From PZPK01 sp965230795 (GTDB lineage Bacteria > Pseudomonadota > Gammaproteobacteria > Pseudomonadales > Oleiphilaceae), in contig OZ246020.1 in the NCBI GenBank assembly GCA_965230795.1, forward strand, positions 620,001 to 684,000: a DNA stretch of 64,000 nt, written 5' to 3'. Under the pieces are notes generated by a model. That model was not told where the DNA came from, searched no databases, and worked only from the letters and a program-made list of their open reading frames with translations. This document shows positions 54,415 through 63,538 of this stretch, one piece after another. Numbering within the stretch: position 1 is the stretch's first letter; the number at the start of each line of letters is the position of its first letter. The position numbers and the translations under genes are program-made.

Positions 54415-55239
54415 ATGGCTAGAGCGATACGTACAGGATCGTCACGGGGGGCTAGTGTGCTCGCTGAAGACCGATCCGGCTTGCAGATTGACTTACCATT
54501 CAAGGCCTGGCTGGCCTGGATCGGCAAGCATTCAGGTGCCGTTTTACTGTGTCTCGCTTTGATATTGCTGGCGTCCTTCAGGGCACAAATTGTTGCAGCG
54601 TTTGATCATGATATCTCGTCCATCAATGTGCACGGAGACTTTACGCATCTGGATCCGGCAGACGTCGAACAAGTGACAAAAGTCTGGTTAGGTGAAAGCT
54701 TTTTGATGGCAGATCTTGAAGAAATCAAAGCGAAGGTAGAGGCGCTGCCCTGGGTGCATCATGTGACTGTGCAGCGACTGTGGCCGGGACAAATCTCTAT
54801 CCAGATTGAGGAGCAGATACCGGTAGCACTTTGGAATCAGGATGCCTACCTCAATCCGAAGGGTGAGGTTTTTCAGCCTCCGAGACTTTCTCTGGAAAGC
54901 AGGCTCAAACAGCTGTATGGACCAGAGCAGGCGGACAACTCACAAAGGCTGGAAATGATGCGGGCCATGACAGAGCTATCTGAGATGTTCAGGGGGTTTG
55001 ACGTCGTGATCGATCAGGTTGAGCTGGATGCGCGCGGAGCGTGGCAGGTGCTTACCGGAGAGGGGATTCGAATCGTGTTGGGAGAAGCGCCATTCGAGGA
55101 AAAGATTGATCGCTTACAGCGTGTGATGTCAAAGGCGAATGCTGTTGAACGTAGTCGCATGCAGAAGATAGATACCCGCTATCCGAACGGGATAGCAGTC
55201 AAATGGAAAGAGATCACGGTTGCCGCCAATCTGGACTGA
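54415..55239 (+). CDS. ftsQ: Cell division protein FtsQ
   Basis: A 274-aa bitopic divisome protein. Cytoplasmic N-terminus, one membrane helix (AVLLCLALILLASFRAQIVAAF, about 42-63), a periplasmic POTRA domain (SINVHGDFTHLDPADVEQV to LPWVHHVTVQRLWPGQISIQIEEQIPVALW) and a beta domain that binds FtsB/FtsL (MRAMTELSEMFRGF, DTRYPNGIAVKWK). It ends 42 bp before ftsA. Confidence 0.95.
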   Translation: MARAIRTGSSRGASVLAEDRSGLQIDLPFKAWLAWIGKHSGAVLLCLALILLASFRAQIVAAFDHDISSINVHGDFTHLDPADVEQVTKVWLGESFLMADLEEIKAKVEALPWVHHVTVQRLWPGQISIQIEEQIPVALWNQDAYLNPKGEVFQPPRLSLESRLKQLYGPEQADNSQRLEMMRAMTELSEMFRGFDVVIDQVELDARGAWQVLTGEGIRIVLGEAPFEEKIDRLQRVMSKANAVERSRMQKIDTRYPNGIAVKWKEITVAANLD

Positions 55240-55281
55240 ATTGGGCTGCCTAAGAAAGAACACTAGTGTGGGAATACCTGA

Positions 55282-56517
55282 ATGGCTGGGTTAACAGATA
55301 ACAATTTAACGGTGGGTTTGGATATCGGAACCTCTAAGGTCGTTGCGATTGTGGGCAAGCGCAATGGAGAAGGTCAGGTCGAGATTGTCGGTATCGGTTC
55401 TCATACTTCGAAAGGTCTGAAACGCGGTGTTGTTGTCAATATTGAGACTACGGTAAATGCCATTCAGCGAGCGATTGAAGAAGCAGAACTGATGGCGGGC
55501 TGTCAGATTCATTCGGTTTACGCAGGAATCGCTGGTAGCCACGTGCGAAGCATGAATTCCCATGGAATCGTAGCGGTAAGGGATCGTGAGGTGGTTCAGG
55601 CTGATATTGATCGGGTCATTGATGCGGCACAAGCGGTTGCCATTCCTGCGGATCAGAAGATTCTGCACATTTTGCCGCAGGAGTACGTTATCGACAGTCA
55701 GGAGGGCATTAAAGAGCCACTGGGGATGTCGGGCGTTCGGCTGGAAGCAAAAGTGCATCTGGTGACTTGTGCCGTGAATGCGGCCCAGAACATTGAAAAG
55801 TGCGTTCAAAAATGTGGGCTTGAGGTGGACGACATCATTCTCGAGCAACTGGCATCAAGTTATGCGGTGCTGACCGACGACGAGAAAGAACTTGGGGTCT
55901 GCGTGGTCGATATCGGTGGTGGTACAACGGATATCGCAATCTTTACAGGAGGGTCAATTCGCCATACCGCGGTCATCCCCATCGCAGGCGATCAGGTGAC
56001 CAATGATATCGCGATGGCCTTGCGAACGCCGACGCAGAATGCCGAAGAGATCAAGATCAAATATGCGTGCGCCCTGACTCAGCTGGCGGGCGCCGAAGAG
56101 ACCATTAAAGTGCCAAGTGTGGGGGATCGGCCTCCAAGGGATCTGTCAAGGCAAGCCCTGGCGGAAGTGGTTGAGCCAAGATATGAAGAGCTGTTTACGC
56201 TGATTCAATCTGAATTGCGTCGCAGTGGCTTTGAGGATGTGATTGCAGCCGGGATCGTATTGACGGGCGGCACTTCGAAAATGGAAGGGGTAGTTGAGCT
56301 GGCAGAAGAAATTTTCCATATGCCTGTCCGGCTGGCATCTCCGCAAGGTGTTGCAGGCTTATCCGATGTGGTCAGCAACCCCATGTATGCAACGGGAGTT
56401 GGCCTGTTGATGTATGGATTACAGCAGCAGGAATCAGGAGGTGGTTCGGCCTTGAAGGTCGACGAAGGAGGGAGTCTGATGGAAAAAATAAAAAACTGGT
56501 TTACCGGAAATTTCTAG
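55282..56517 (+). CDS. ftsA: Cell division protein FtsA
   Basis: Actin-like ATPase that tethers FtsZ to the membrane. The 411-aa protein has the phosphate-1 loop VGLDIGTSKVVAIVG, VVDIGGGTTDIAIF (phosphate 2) and GIVLTGGTSKMEGVVELAEEIF (adenosine). The C-terminal amphipathic helix LMEKIKNWFTGNF is the membrane-targeting sequence. ftsZ begins 89 bp downstream, in a gap with only short A-rich sequence and a good AGGAGAAGG ribosome-binding site. Confidence 0.97.
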   Translation: MAGLTDNNLTVGLDIGTSKVVAIVGKRNGEGQVEIVGIGSHTSKGLKRGVVVNIETTVNAIQRAIEEAELMAGCQIHSVYAGIAGSHVRSMNSHGIVAVRDREVVQADIDRVIDAAQAVAIPADQKILHILPQEYVIDSQEGIKEPLGMSGVRLEAKVHLVTCAVNAAQNIEKCVQKCGLEVDDIILEQLASSYAVLTDDEKELGVCVVDIGGGTTDIAIFTGGSIRHTAVIPIAGDQVTNDIAMALRTPTQNAEEIKIKYACALTQLAGAEETIKVPSVGDRPPRDLSRQALAEVVEPRYEELFTLIQSELRRSGFEDVIAAGIVLTGGTSKMEGVVELAEEIFHMPVRLASPQGVAGLSDVVSNPMYATGVGLLMYGLQQQESGGGSALKVDEGGSLMEKIKNWFTGNF

Positions 56518-56606
56518 CAGTGAGCGGGATTTCCAAATTCAAAACGACGATTAAAGAAATTTAGCAACAACTAGCAGATTGAAAAAATATAACTAGGAGA
56601 AGGGTG

Positions 56607-57773
56607 ATGTTCGAACTTGTTGAGAATGTATCGCAAAACGCAGTCATCAAAGTAGTGGGTGTTGGCGGAGGCGGCGGTAATGCCGTGCGTCACATGCTCG
56701 CGGGTGACGTAGATGGCGTGGATTTTATTTGCGCCAACACGGATTCACAGGCGTTGAAAGATCTGGATGCAAAATCAGTGATTCAGCTTGGTAGCACCAT
56801 TACCAAAGGGTTGGGTGCAGGCGCCAATCCGGAGATTGGCCGACAGGCAGCTCTGGAGGATAAGGAGCGCATTGCAGAAACCCTTAAGGGTGCGGATATG
56901 GTATTTATCACTGCCGGTATGGGCGGTGGTACGGGTACCGGTGGTGCGCCAATAGTAGCTGAAGTCGCGCGTGAATTGGGTATTCTGACCGTTGCCGTTG
57001 TGACCAAGCCTTTCCCTTTCGAGGGTGGCAAGCGTATGAAAGTGGCCGATGCCGGTTTGTCTGAGCTGGCAGAGCATGTGGACTCCCTTATTACGATTCC
57101 AAACGAAAAGCTGCTTGCGGTGCTTGGCAAGAACACGACGTTACTGGATGCGTTTGGAGCAGCCAACGATGTGCTTCAAGGGGCTGTGCAGGGTATTGCT
57201 GATTTGATTATCCGTCCAGGAATGATCAATGTTGACTTTGCTGACGTTAAAACCGTGATGTCTGAAATGGGTATGGCAATGATGGGTACGGGTTCCGCTA
57301 CTGGTGAAGACCGGGCCAAAGAAGCGGCGGAAGCTGCCATTCGCAGCCCTCTGCTTGAGGATATCAATCTGCAGGGTGCGCGAGGAATTCTTGTCAATAT
57401 CACCGCAGGCGTTGACTTGAATCTGGGTGAGTTCTCTGAGGTCGGCAGTATTGTTGAAGAATTTGCTTCCGAATCTGCAACAGTTGTCGTCGGAACGGTT
57501 ATCGATCCGGAAATGACTGATGAGCTCAAGGTGACGGTTGTGGCGACAGGTTTGTCTACGGGATTGGAGAAGCCCGTCAAAGTGGTAGATAATACCTCCA
57601 AGTCCATTGATGGTACGACGGATTACAATCAACTGGATCGCCCTGCAGTCATGCGACGCCGAGCGACGGTTGATTCTGGCAATGCCGCAGTGGATACAAA
57701 GACATCTGGCAGTGAACAGCCCAGTGTAGATTATCTCGATATACCAGCATTTTTGCGCCGTCAGGCAGATTGA
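56607..57773 (+). CDS. ftsZ: Cell division protein FtsZ
   Basis: Tubulin-like GTPase that forms the Z ring. The 388-aa protein has VVGVGGGGGNAVRHM, the tubulin signature GGGTGTGGAP, the T7 synergy-loop GVDLNLGEFSEV (in NITAGVDLNLGEF) and a variable linker. It ends with the C-terminal peptide DYLDIPAFLRRQAD, which binds FtsA and ZipA. The start is ATG 56607; a GTG 3 bp earlier is not needed. A hairpin covers its stop. Confidence 0.98.
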   Translation: MFELVENVSQNAVIKVVGVGGGGGNAVRHMLAGDVDGVDFICANTDSQALKDLDAKSVIQLGSTITKGLGAGANPEIGRQAALEDKERIAETLKGADMVFITAGMGGGTGTGGAPIVAEVARELGILTVAVVTKPFPFEGGKRMKVADAGLSELAEHVDSLITIPNEKLLAVLGKNTTLLDAFGAANDVLQGAVQGIADLIIRPGMINVDFADVKTVMSEMGMAMMGTGSATGEDRAKEAAEAAIRSPLLEDINLQGARGILVNITAGVDLNLGEFSEVGSIVEEFASESATVVVGTVIDPEMTDELKVTVVATGLSTGLEKPVKVVDNTSKSIDGTTDYNQLDRPAVMRRRATVDSGNAAVDTKTSGSEQPSVDYLDIPAFLRRQAD

Positions 57774-57790
57774 TCTCCGGGTCAATCTGC
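57767..57790 (+). other. Hairpin over the ftsZ stop codon
   Basis: CAGATTGA-TCTCCGGG-TCAATCTG, an 8-bp perfect stem whose left arm contains the ftsZ stop codon. No T-run follows, so it is more likely a 3'-end stabiliser or partial attenuator than an intrinsic terminator. Confidence 0.45.
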
Positions 57791-57871
57791 ACTTCGCAAA
57801 GGGAATTGGAGATGGTTAACTGAGAATTGTTTCAGTCCGATGACAGGTTAACGAATAGTAACAGTTCTGTG

Positions 57872-57900
57872 TTGGGAATTGGCAGGCATTCTGATAGTAT
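57872..57900 (+). promoter_or_regulatory. Putative lpxC promoter
   Basis: TTGGGA (57872-57877), 17 bp, TAGTAT (57895-57900), then GCGCC. It lies 53 bp before the lpxC ATG in the 180-bp gap after ftsZ. Confidence 0.55.
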
Positions 57901-57953
57901 GCGCCTGTTTTTTGACCAGCTCAGGTCGTTACTAAAGGTTAAATGGCGCCAAG

Positions 57954-58865
57954 ATGATAAAGCAACGTACTTTAAAGAACACAATTCGAGCGACAGGAGT
58001 GGGCTTGCATTCCGGCAGGAAGGTCTATTTGACTTTGAAACCTGCTCCTGTCGACACCGGTATCGTGTTTTGCCGTACAGACCTTGATCCGGTGGTCGAA
58101 ATAGCTGCAAGGGCTGAAAACGTGGGTGAGACCCTGTTGTCAACAACTCTCGTTAAAGATGGTGTTAAGGTAGCGACCGTAGAGCATTTGCTATCTGCAA
58201 TGGCGGGTTTGGGTATAGACAACTGCCGCGTTGAGCTTAGTGCTGAAGAAGTACCTATTATGGATGGCAGCGCGGGACCTTTTGTGTTCCTTATTCAGTC
58301 AGCAGGTATTGAAGAGCAGGATGCTGCAAAGAAATTCATACAGATTACGCGAGAAGTCACGATCGAAGAGGATGGCAAGCGAGCTACTTTTCTTCCATTC
58401 GAAGGCTTCAAGGTGGGTTTTTCGATTGATTTCGATCACCCGGTATTCAAAAACCGAAGTCAGGAAGCTTCCATCGATTTTTCCAGCACCTCTTTTGTAA
58501 AAGAGGTGAGTCGCGCAAGAACATTTGGATTCATGCGCGACATTGAGCGTCTTCGCTCAATGAATCTGGCATTAGGTGGTAGTGTGGATAACGCGATTGT
58601 GGTTGATGAGTTCAAAGTTTTGAACGAAGACGGATTGCGTTATGACGATGAGTTCGTCAAACACAAGATTCTTGATGCAATCGGCGATCTGTATCTGCTT
58701 GGCAATAGTCTGATTGGTGAGTTCAAAGGCTATAAATCCGGTCACGATCTCAACAACAAGCTTCTAAGGAAGCTGATTAAGGAAACGGATGCTTGGGAAG
58801 TGAAAACCTTCGCTGATGCCAATGATGCACCCATTTCATACATCAAGCCGGTGCTTGCCGCATAG
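57954..58865 (+). CDS. lpxC: UDP-3-O-acyl-N-acetylglucosamine deacetylase
   Basis: Zinc amidase for the committed step of lipid A synthesis. The 303-aa protein has RATGVGLHSGRKVYLTLKPA, EHLLSAMAGLGIDNC (zinc His), IMDGSAGPFVFLI, the SVDNAIVVDEFKVLN segment, and FVKHKILDAIGDLYLLG with the second zinc His and the zinc Asp. The catalytic His is in the C-terminal YKSGHDLNNKLL. It converges with dciA, 29 bp apart. Confidence 0.98.
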   Translation: MIKQRTLKNTIRATGVGLHSGRKVYLTLKPAPVDTGIVFCRTDLDPVVEIAARAENVGETLLSTTLVKDGVKVATVEHLLSAMAGLGIDNCRVELSAEEVPIMDGSAGPFVFLIQSAGIEEQDAAKKFIQITREVTIEEDGKRATFLPFEGFKVGFSIDFDHPVFKNRSQEASIDFSSTSFVKEVSRARTFGFMRDIERLRSMNLALGGSVDNAIVVDEFKVLNEDGLRYDDEFVKHKILDAIGDLYLLGNSLIGEFKGYKSGHDLNNKLLRKLIKETDAWEVKTFADANDAPISYIKPVLAA

Positions 58866-58894
58866 GTTAATGCGGTCATCCAAGAGCACTTGAT

Positions 58895-59365
58895 TTAAGT
58901 TGAGCTTCGGCGAGAGAGTCGAAGCAATGCTTCTTTTAGTTTTAAATCTGCTGTTAGCCCAGCTTCCTGTTCAAGGAGTTGGGCGTTTTCTTTACTCAAA
59001 TGCCTTTGACTTGTCTGCGTTATGCGTGAGCTGATTGCCGGCCTGATTTTAATCTGTATGCGTTTGATCGATCTCGAATCGGGGAGTTCTCGGTTTAGCT
59101 TTTCGAGTATTGCTTGTTGATGCATGCGAAATCGCGTGGCGATACTGGCCGAATGGCAGGTTAGGGTCAGGCACTGGTGTGATGTTGAGTTGAGTTGGAA
59201 CTGGTTTTGCAGTGCTTTGGGGAGGCAGCTATTGATGGCATCATTCGTCGATTCCAGAGTGGACGCCTTCATAATAAGTTGATTTAAAACAGTATTTTTT
59301 GCCAGGCGTTTGTCCGCGTTTAACAGCTTTGATAGTGCGGAATGTTTTGGTTGTTTGTAGGCCAT
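58895..59365 (-). CDS. dciA: DUF721 protein, DciA-like replicative helicase loader
   Basis: A 156-aa DUF721 protein. DciA is the ancestral loader or operator of DnaB helicase in bacteria that lack phage-derived DnaC. The N-terminal half contains the family pattern HSALSKLLNADKRLAKNTVLNQLI and HQCLTLTCHSASIATRFRMHQQAILEKLNREL, resembling the KH-like domain. The C-terminal part is a charged helical tail. I start it at ATG 59365 (MAYKQPKHS); longer in-frame starts run into the promoter region of the divergent M23 gene. The place between lpxC and secA is the usual one in Pseudomonadales. Confidence 0.85.
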   Translation of the reverse strand: MAYKQPKHSALSKLLNADKRLAKNTVLNQLIMKASTLESTNDAINSCLPKALQNQFQLNSTSHQCLTLTCHSASIATRFRMHQQAILEKLNRELPDSRSIKRIQIKIRPAISSRITQTSQRHLSKENAQLLEQEAGLTADLKLKEALLRLSRRSST

Positions 59366-59487
59366 AGTGTGCCGCATTGATTCCGCTGATGTTGAAAAAT
59401 TAACCTTCTTGAAAGGTTGCCGATATTGAGTGAAACTAGCGACCTGATTGATAGGCGCTGTAAATACCAAAAAAATCGCGATAGATT

Positions 59488-60432
59488 ATGAACATTATAT
59501 TTGTTGGTCGTCGACATGGAAAATCAAAAACACTCAGATTGGGCAATGCCCAATTGGTGTCGTTGGTATTTTTCGTGGCCGCATTGGTCGTGCTTCTGGT
59601 ATATGCTGGGTATCGTCTGAATGACACAATTGCCGGTCGAACGGGCGATGGGCCAACCGTTGATTCCGAAGCCATTGTGCAGTGGGCTGATCAGCTGTCC
59701 GCGCAATCCCGGGAAATTGACAAGTTAAAAGAAGCATCGCGAGAGCGCCTTGATGCTCTGACTTTGAGAATGGGCAATATGCAGGCGCGCCTGCTTAGAC
59801 TTGATGCACTTGGTCAGCGATTGACTGATGTGGCTAAACTCAACAATGGTGAATTCGACTTTCGATCGCCTCCGGCCTTGGGTGGACCTATTGAGGCGGA
59901 TGCAGGGGAGTCTTACCAGTTGCCTGATTTACTGTCTACTTTGGATCGCATCGAACGGCAGATAACGGATCGGCAGCAACAGCTTGAAGTGATTGATGAA
60001 TTGTTTGTTCGTCGAAACATTGAGAATGAATTATTCATCGCAGGTCGACCGATTACCTGGGGTTGGATGTCTTCAGCCTATGGCTATCGAACGGACCCTT
60101 TCACCGGTAAGCGCGCCTGGCATGCAGGAGTCGATTTCGCCGGAAAGGAAGATAGTGACATTATTGCTGTGGCATCCGGTGTCGTAACCTTTTCAGATGA
60201 TCGATACGGCTATGGTAATCTCGTAGAAATCAATCACGGAGGCGGCTTTGTCACACGCTATGCCCACTGTAAGGAGCTTCTCGTTTCGGTGGGTACCGTG
60301 GTTGAGAAAGGTCAAGTCATCGCAACGATGGGGAGTACCGGGCGCTCAACGGGGCCACATGTGCATTATGAAGTGCTGAAGCATGGCCGGACCATTGATC
60401 CGAAGAAATATATCCTCAGAGCCAGTCGTTAG
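59488..60432 (+). CDS. M23 family metallopeptidase (membrane-anchored LytM)
   Basis: A 314-aa protein with one N-terminal membrane helix (LVSLVFFVAALVVLLVYAGY, about 24-43), a periplasmic coiled coil (about 60-110) and a C-terminal LytM domain. The zinc site residues are present: HAGVDFAG (HxxxD), TRYAHC and HVHYEV, so activity is likely. Its job is probably murein remodelling around growth or division. It sits upstream of secA where E. coli has secM. It is divergent from dciA. Confidence 0.92.
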   Translation: MNIIFVGRRHGKSKTLRLGNAQLVSLVFFVAALVVLLVYAGYRLNDTIAGRTGDGPTVDSEAIVQWADQLSAQSREIDKLKEASRERLDALTLRMGNMQARLLRLDALGQRLTDVAKLNNGEFDFRSPPALGGPIEADAGESYQLPDLLSTLDRIERQITDRQQQLEVIDELFVRRNIENELFIAGRPITWGWMSSAYGYRTDPFTGKRAWHAGVDFAGKEDSDIIAVASGVVTFSDDRYGYGNLVEINHGGGFVTRYAHCKELLVSVGTVVEKGQVIATMGSTGRSTGPHVHYEVLKHGRTIDPKKYILRASR

Positions 60433-60734
60433 CTTTCTTATTCTTATATCCAGCTCGCTTGACAATTTGCAGTGACCCGTCGTCTGCTCCTGTCTTTATT
60501 TGCGCTGTCACACAGTTTCAATAGAATTATCAGTCCCTGCTTCGGGCAAACCTTGTAAAACCCCCTTTCGGTACCATCATGAATCACTGTAGAATTGGGT
60601 CTTTTAATGTCTGAAGCAATGGGTTCTTACCCGCTTGGGAAGCAGCAATAGTCAGTCCTGTAGCCACAGATGATGCCGTGTGGTTCCCTCCAGTCAGAGT
60701 CTCAAAAACGATAAACACGTAATAGAAGAGAGCT
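60433..60734. other. Intergenic region before secA
   Basis: About 300 bp. TTCGGT-17 bp-TAGAAT (60567-60595) is a possible secA promoter. I looked for a SecM-like arrest peptide with signal sequence and found none; only an 11-codon frame starts at about 60579. A TTGACA at 60459-60464 lacks a matching -10. Confidence 0.5.
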
Positions 60735-63476
60735 ATGTTTTCATCAGCGTTAACCAAGATTTTCGGGAGCAAAAACAAGCGCGAACTCAAGCGCATGAAC
60801 AAAGTAGTTGCTCGCATCAACTCAATGGAAGAACAGCTTGCGGCGTTATCTGATGACGACTTGAAAGCCAAGACTGGAGAATTTAAACAGCGCATTCAGA
60901 AAGGCGAAAAACTGGACAGTCTCCTGGCTGAGGCATTTGCGGTATGTCGCGAAGCCAGTAAACGCGTGCTCGGTATGCGGCACTTTGATGTGCAGTTGAT
61001 CGGTGGCATGACCTTGCATGAAGGTCGAATCGCTGAAATGAAAACGGGTGAGGGTAAAACGCTGGTTGCCACACTGCCGGTATATCTGAATGCGTTGGAA
61101 GAAAATGGTGTACACGTTGTAACGGTCAACGATTACCTGGCCAAGCGAGACTCAAAATGGATGGAACCCCTATATAACTTTCTAGGGCTGGAAGTTGGTG
61201 TGGTATACGGAGGCCAGTCTCCTGAGGAGAAGAAAGCCGCATACCAGGCCGATATCACCTATGGTACGAATAACGAGTTTGGCTTTGATTACCTGCGTGA
61301 CAACATGGCCTTCAGTCTGGAAGCGAAGAATCAACGGGGATTGAATTTCGCTATTGTCGATGAAGTCGATTCCATTCTTATTGATGAAGCCAGGACTCCT
61401 CTGGTGATTTCAGGGGCTGTTCAAGACAGTTCCAAGCTATATAAACAGACGAATACACTGGTGCCTTTGTTGAAGCGCGCTGAGGTGGGCGATGATGGCA
61501 AGCCGGTTGATGAAGGCCACTTTACTATTGATGAGAAGTCAAAGAGTGCCGAGCTGACTGAAGCGGGGCATAGTTATCTGGAGTCGCTGTTGATTGAAAG
61601 GGGCGTGATAGAAGAGGGAGATAGCCTCTATGCTGCTACCAACCTCAATCTGCTGCACCATGTCTACGCTGCGCTGCGAGCGCATCATCTGTATGTGAAA
61701 GATGTCGATTACATTGTTCAGAACAAACAAATTGTTATTATTGATGAGCACACTGGGCGAACTATGGCTGGTCGTCGGTGGGGTGAAGGTTTGCACCAGG
61801 CAATTGAGGCCAAAGAAGGTGTTCCTATTCAAGCAGAGAGTCAGACCCTGGCTTCCACCACCTTTCAGAACTACTTCAGGATTTATCGAAAACTGGCAGG
61901 AATGACCGGTACAGCAGATACGGAAGCGTTTGAGTTTAACCAAATATATGGTTTGGACGTCGTTGTGATTCCGCCCAACAAGCCTATCCAGCGAATCGAC
62001 CACAACGACTTGGTGTACCTCACACAAGGCGAAAAATTTCAGGCCATTATCGATGAAATTAAGGCAGTGATTGCTCAGCAGCGCCCGGTATTGGTGGGCA
62101 CAGCTTCCATTGAGGCTTCAGAGTACCTCTCTGGTCTGTTGAAGAAATCGGGAATCAAGCACAGTGTTCTTAACGCCAAGCATCATGCTCAGGAGGCGCA
62201 AATCATCGCTCAGGCCGGTTTGGCTGGAACAGTGACTATAGCCACCAACATGGCGGGTCGAGGTACCGACATTGTCTTGGGAGGGAATTGGGAAGTGGAA
62301 GTTAACGCGCTTAAAGACCCCACCGAAGAACAGATTGCCAAGATTAAGGCAGATTGGCAGAAGCGTAATGAGGCCATCAAGGAAGCGGGAGGGCTGCACA
62401 TTCTGGGTACCGAGCGTCACGAATCCCGACGTATAGATAATCAGCTTCGTGGCCGGGCTGGCCGCCAGGGCGACCCAGGAAGCACGCGATTCTTTCTATC
62501 TCTGGAAGACAACCTGATGCGCCTGTTCGCCTCGGATCGCGTCCGCGGCATCATGCAGGCTTTGGGTATGGACAAAGGTGAGGCCATTGAACACAAGATG
62601 GTCAGCAACGCCATTGAGAAAGCCCAGCGTAAAGTGGAGGGACGCAACTTTGATATTCGTAAGTCTTTGCTTGAATACGATGATGTGGCCAACGATCAGA
62701 GGCGTGTGATCTACGAGCAGCGCAATGAAGTGATGGAGTCGAATGATATTTCTGAGATCATCTCAGCCATTCGCGAAGAGATTGTCAATGACGTGATTAG
62801 TTCCAGTATTCCTCCTCAGAGCTTGGAGGAGCAGTGGAATGTATCGGGGCTTGAAAAGGATCTTGAAAAAGAATTCGCTGTCTCGCTGCCAGTTAAGAAA
62901 TGGCTGGATGAAGATGACTCGCTGCATGAGGAGTCGCTGCGGGAGAAAATCCTGGCTGAAATCGTGCAGGTTTATCAGGCAAAAGAAGCGGAAGCCGGCG
63001 CAGCATCCATGCGTGCCTTCGAGAAGCAAGTTTTTCTTCACATACTTGATACTCTGTGGAAAGAGCATCTGGCTTCAATGGACTTTTTACGCCAGGGAAT
63101 TCATTTGCGCAGTTATGCGCAGAAGAATCCCAAGCAGGAATACAAGCGCGAAGCATTTGAGCTCTTCCAGAATATGTTGCAGAGCCTGAAGCATGACGTG
63201 GTGCGGGTAACCAGCCACGTCAAGATCCAGACCAAGGAAGAAGCTGAGGAATTGGAGCGTCGTCGTCGTGAAGAGCTGGAGCGTCAGTTAGGTAGTGCTC
63301 GAACAGAGCACGCAGATGCCTCGGCCGTTGGTGCTGAAAGTGGTGAATCACAAGAGGCGCCAGCCGAAAAGCAGGAGCCGGTAACGCGTGATGGACGCAA
63401 GGTTGGTCGCAATGAACCGTGTCCGTGTGGCTCTGGTAAAAAATATAAACAATGTCATGGTAAGATAACGGCTTAA
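60735..63476 (+). CDS. secA: Preprotein translocase ATPase SecA
   Basis: A 913-aa motor that drives proteins through SecYEG. In order: Walker A MKTGEGKTLVATLP (about 102-115), Walker B/DEVD (AIVDEVDSILIDEARTPLVISG), the preprotein cross-linking domain, NBD2 (TNMAGRGTDIVLGGNWEV, HESRRIDNQLRGRAGRQGDPGS), the helical scaffold and wing domains, an acidic Gln/Glu linker, and a C-terminal zinc motif CPCGSGKKYKQCHG that binds SecB and lipids. The full length is present. Confidence 0.98.
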   Translation: MFSSALTKIFGSKNKRELKRMNKVVARINSMEEQLAALSDDDLKAKTGEFKQRIQKGEKLDSLLAEAFAVCREASKRVLGMRHFDVQLIGGMTLHEGRIAEMKTGEGKTLVATLPVYLNALEENGVHVVTVNDYLAKRDSKWMEPLYNFLGLEVGVVYGGQSPEEKKAAYQADITYGTNNEFGFDYLRDNMAFSLEAKNQRGLNFAIVDEVDSILIDEARTPLVISGAVQDSSKLYKQTNTLVPLLKRAEVGDDGKPVDEGHFTIDEKSKSAELTEAGHSYLESLLIERGVIEEGDSLYAATNLNLLHHVYAALRAHHLYVKDVDYIVQNKQIVIIDEHTGRTMAGRRWGEGLHQAIEAKEGVPIQAESQTLASTTFQNYFRIYRKLAGMTGTADTEAFEFNQIYGLDVVVIPPNKPIQRIDHNDLVYLTQGEKFQAIIDEIKAVIAQQRPVLVGTASIEASEYLSGLLKKSGIKHSVLNAKHHAQEAQIIAQAGLAGTVTIATNMAGRGTDIVLGGNWEVEVNALKDPTEEQIAKIKADWQKRNEAIKEAGGLHILGTERHESRRIDNQLRGRAGRQGDPGSTRFFLSLEDNLMRLFASDRVRGIMQALGMDKGEAIEHKMVSNAIEKAQRKVEGRNFDIRKSLLEYDDVANDQRRVIYEQRNEVMESNDISEIISAIREEIVNDVISSSIPPQSLEEQWNVSGLEKDLEKEFAVSLPVKKWLDEDDSLHEESLREKILAEIVQVYQAKEAEAGAASMRAFEKQVFLHILDTLWKEHLASMDFLRQGIHLRSYAQKNPKQEYKREAFELFQNMLQSLKHDVVRVTSHVKIQTKEEAEELERRRREELERQLGSARTEHADASAVGAESGESQEAPAEKQEPVTRDGRKVGRNEPCPCGSGKKYKQCHGKITA

Positions 63477-63538
63477 AGTAAGCACTCGCTAACTTTGCGT
63501 TCGTTTTGTTTGGAAACAGTTTAGTGTAGTGGTGGAAT

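Noticed and set aside
60433..60734. SecM-like arrest peptide before secA
   Set aside because: No plus-strand frame with a signal peptide and Pro-ending arrest motif exists; the only start gives 11 codons overlapping the likely -10.
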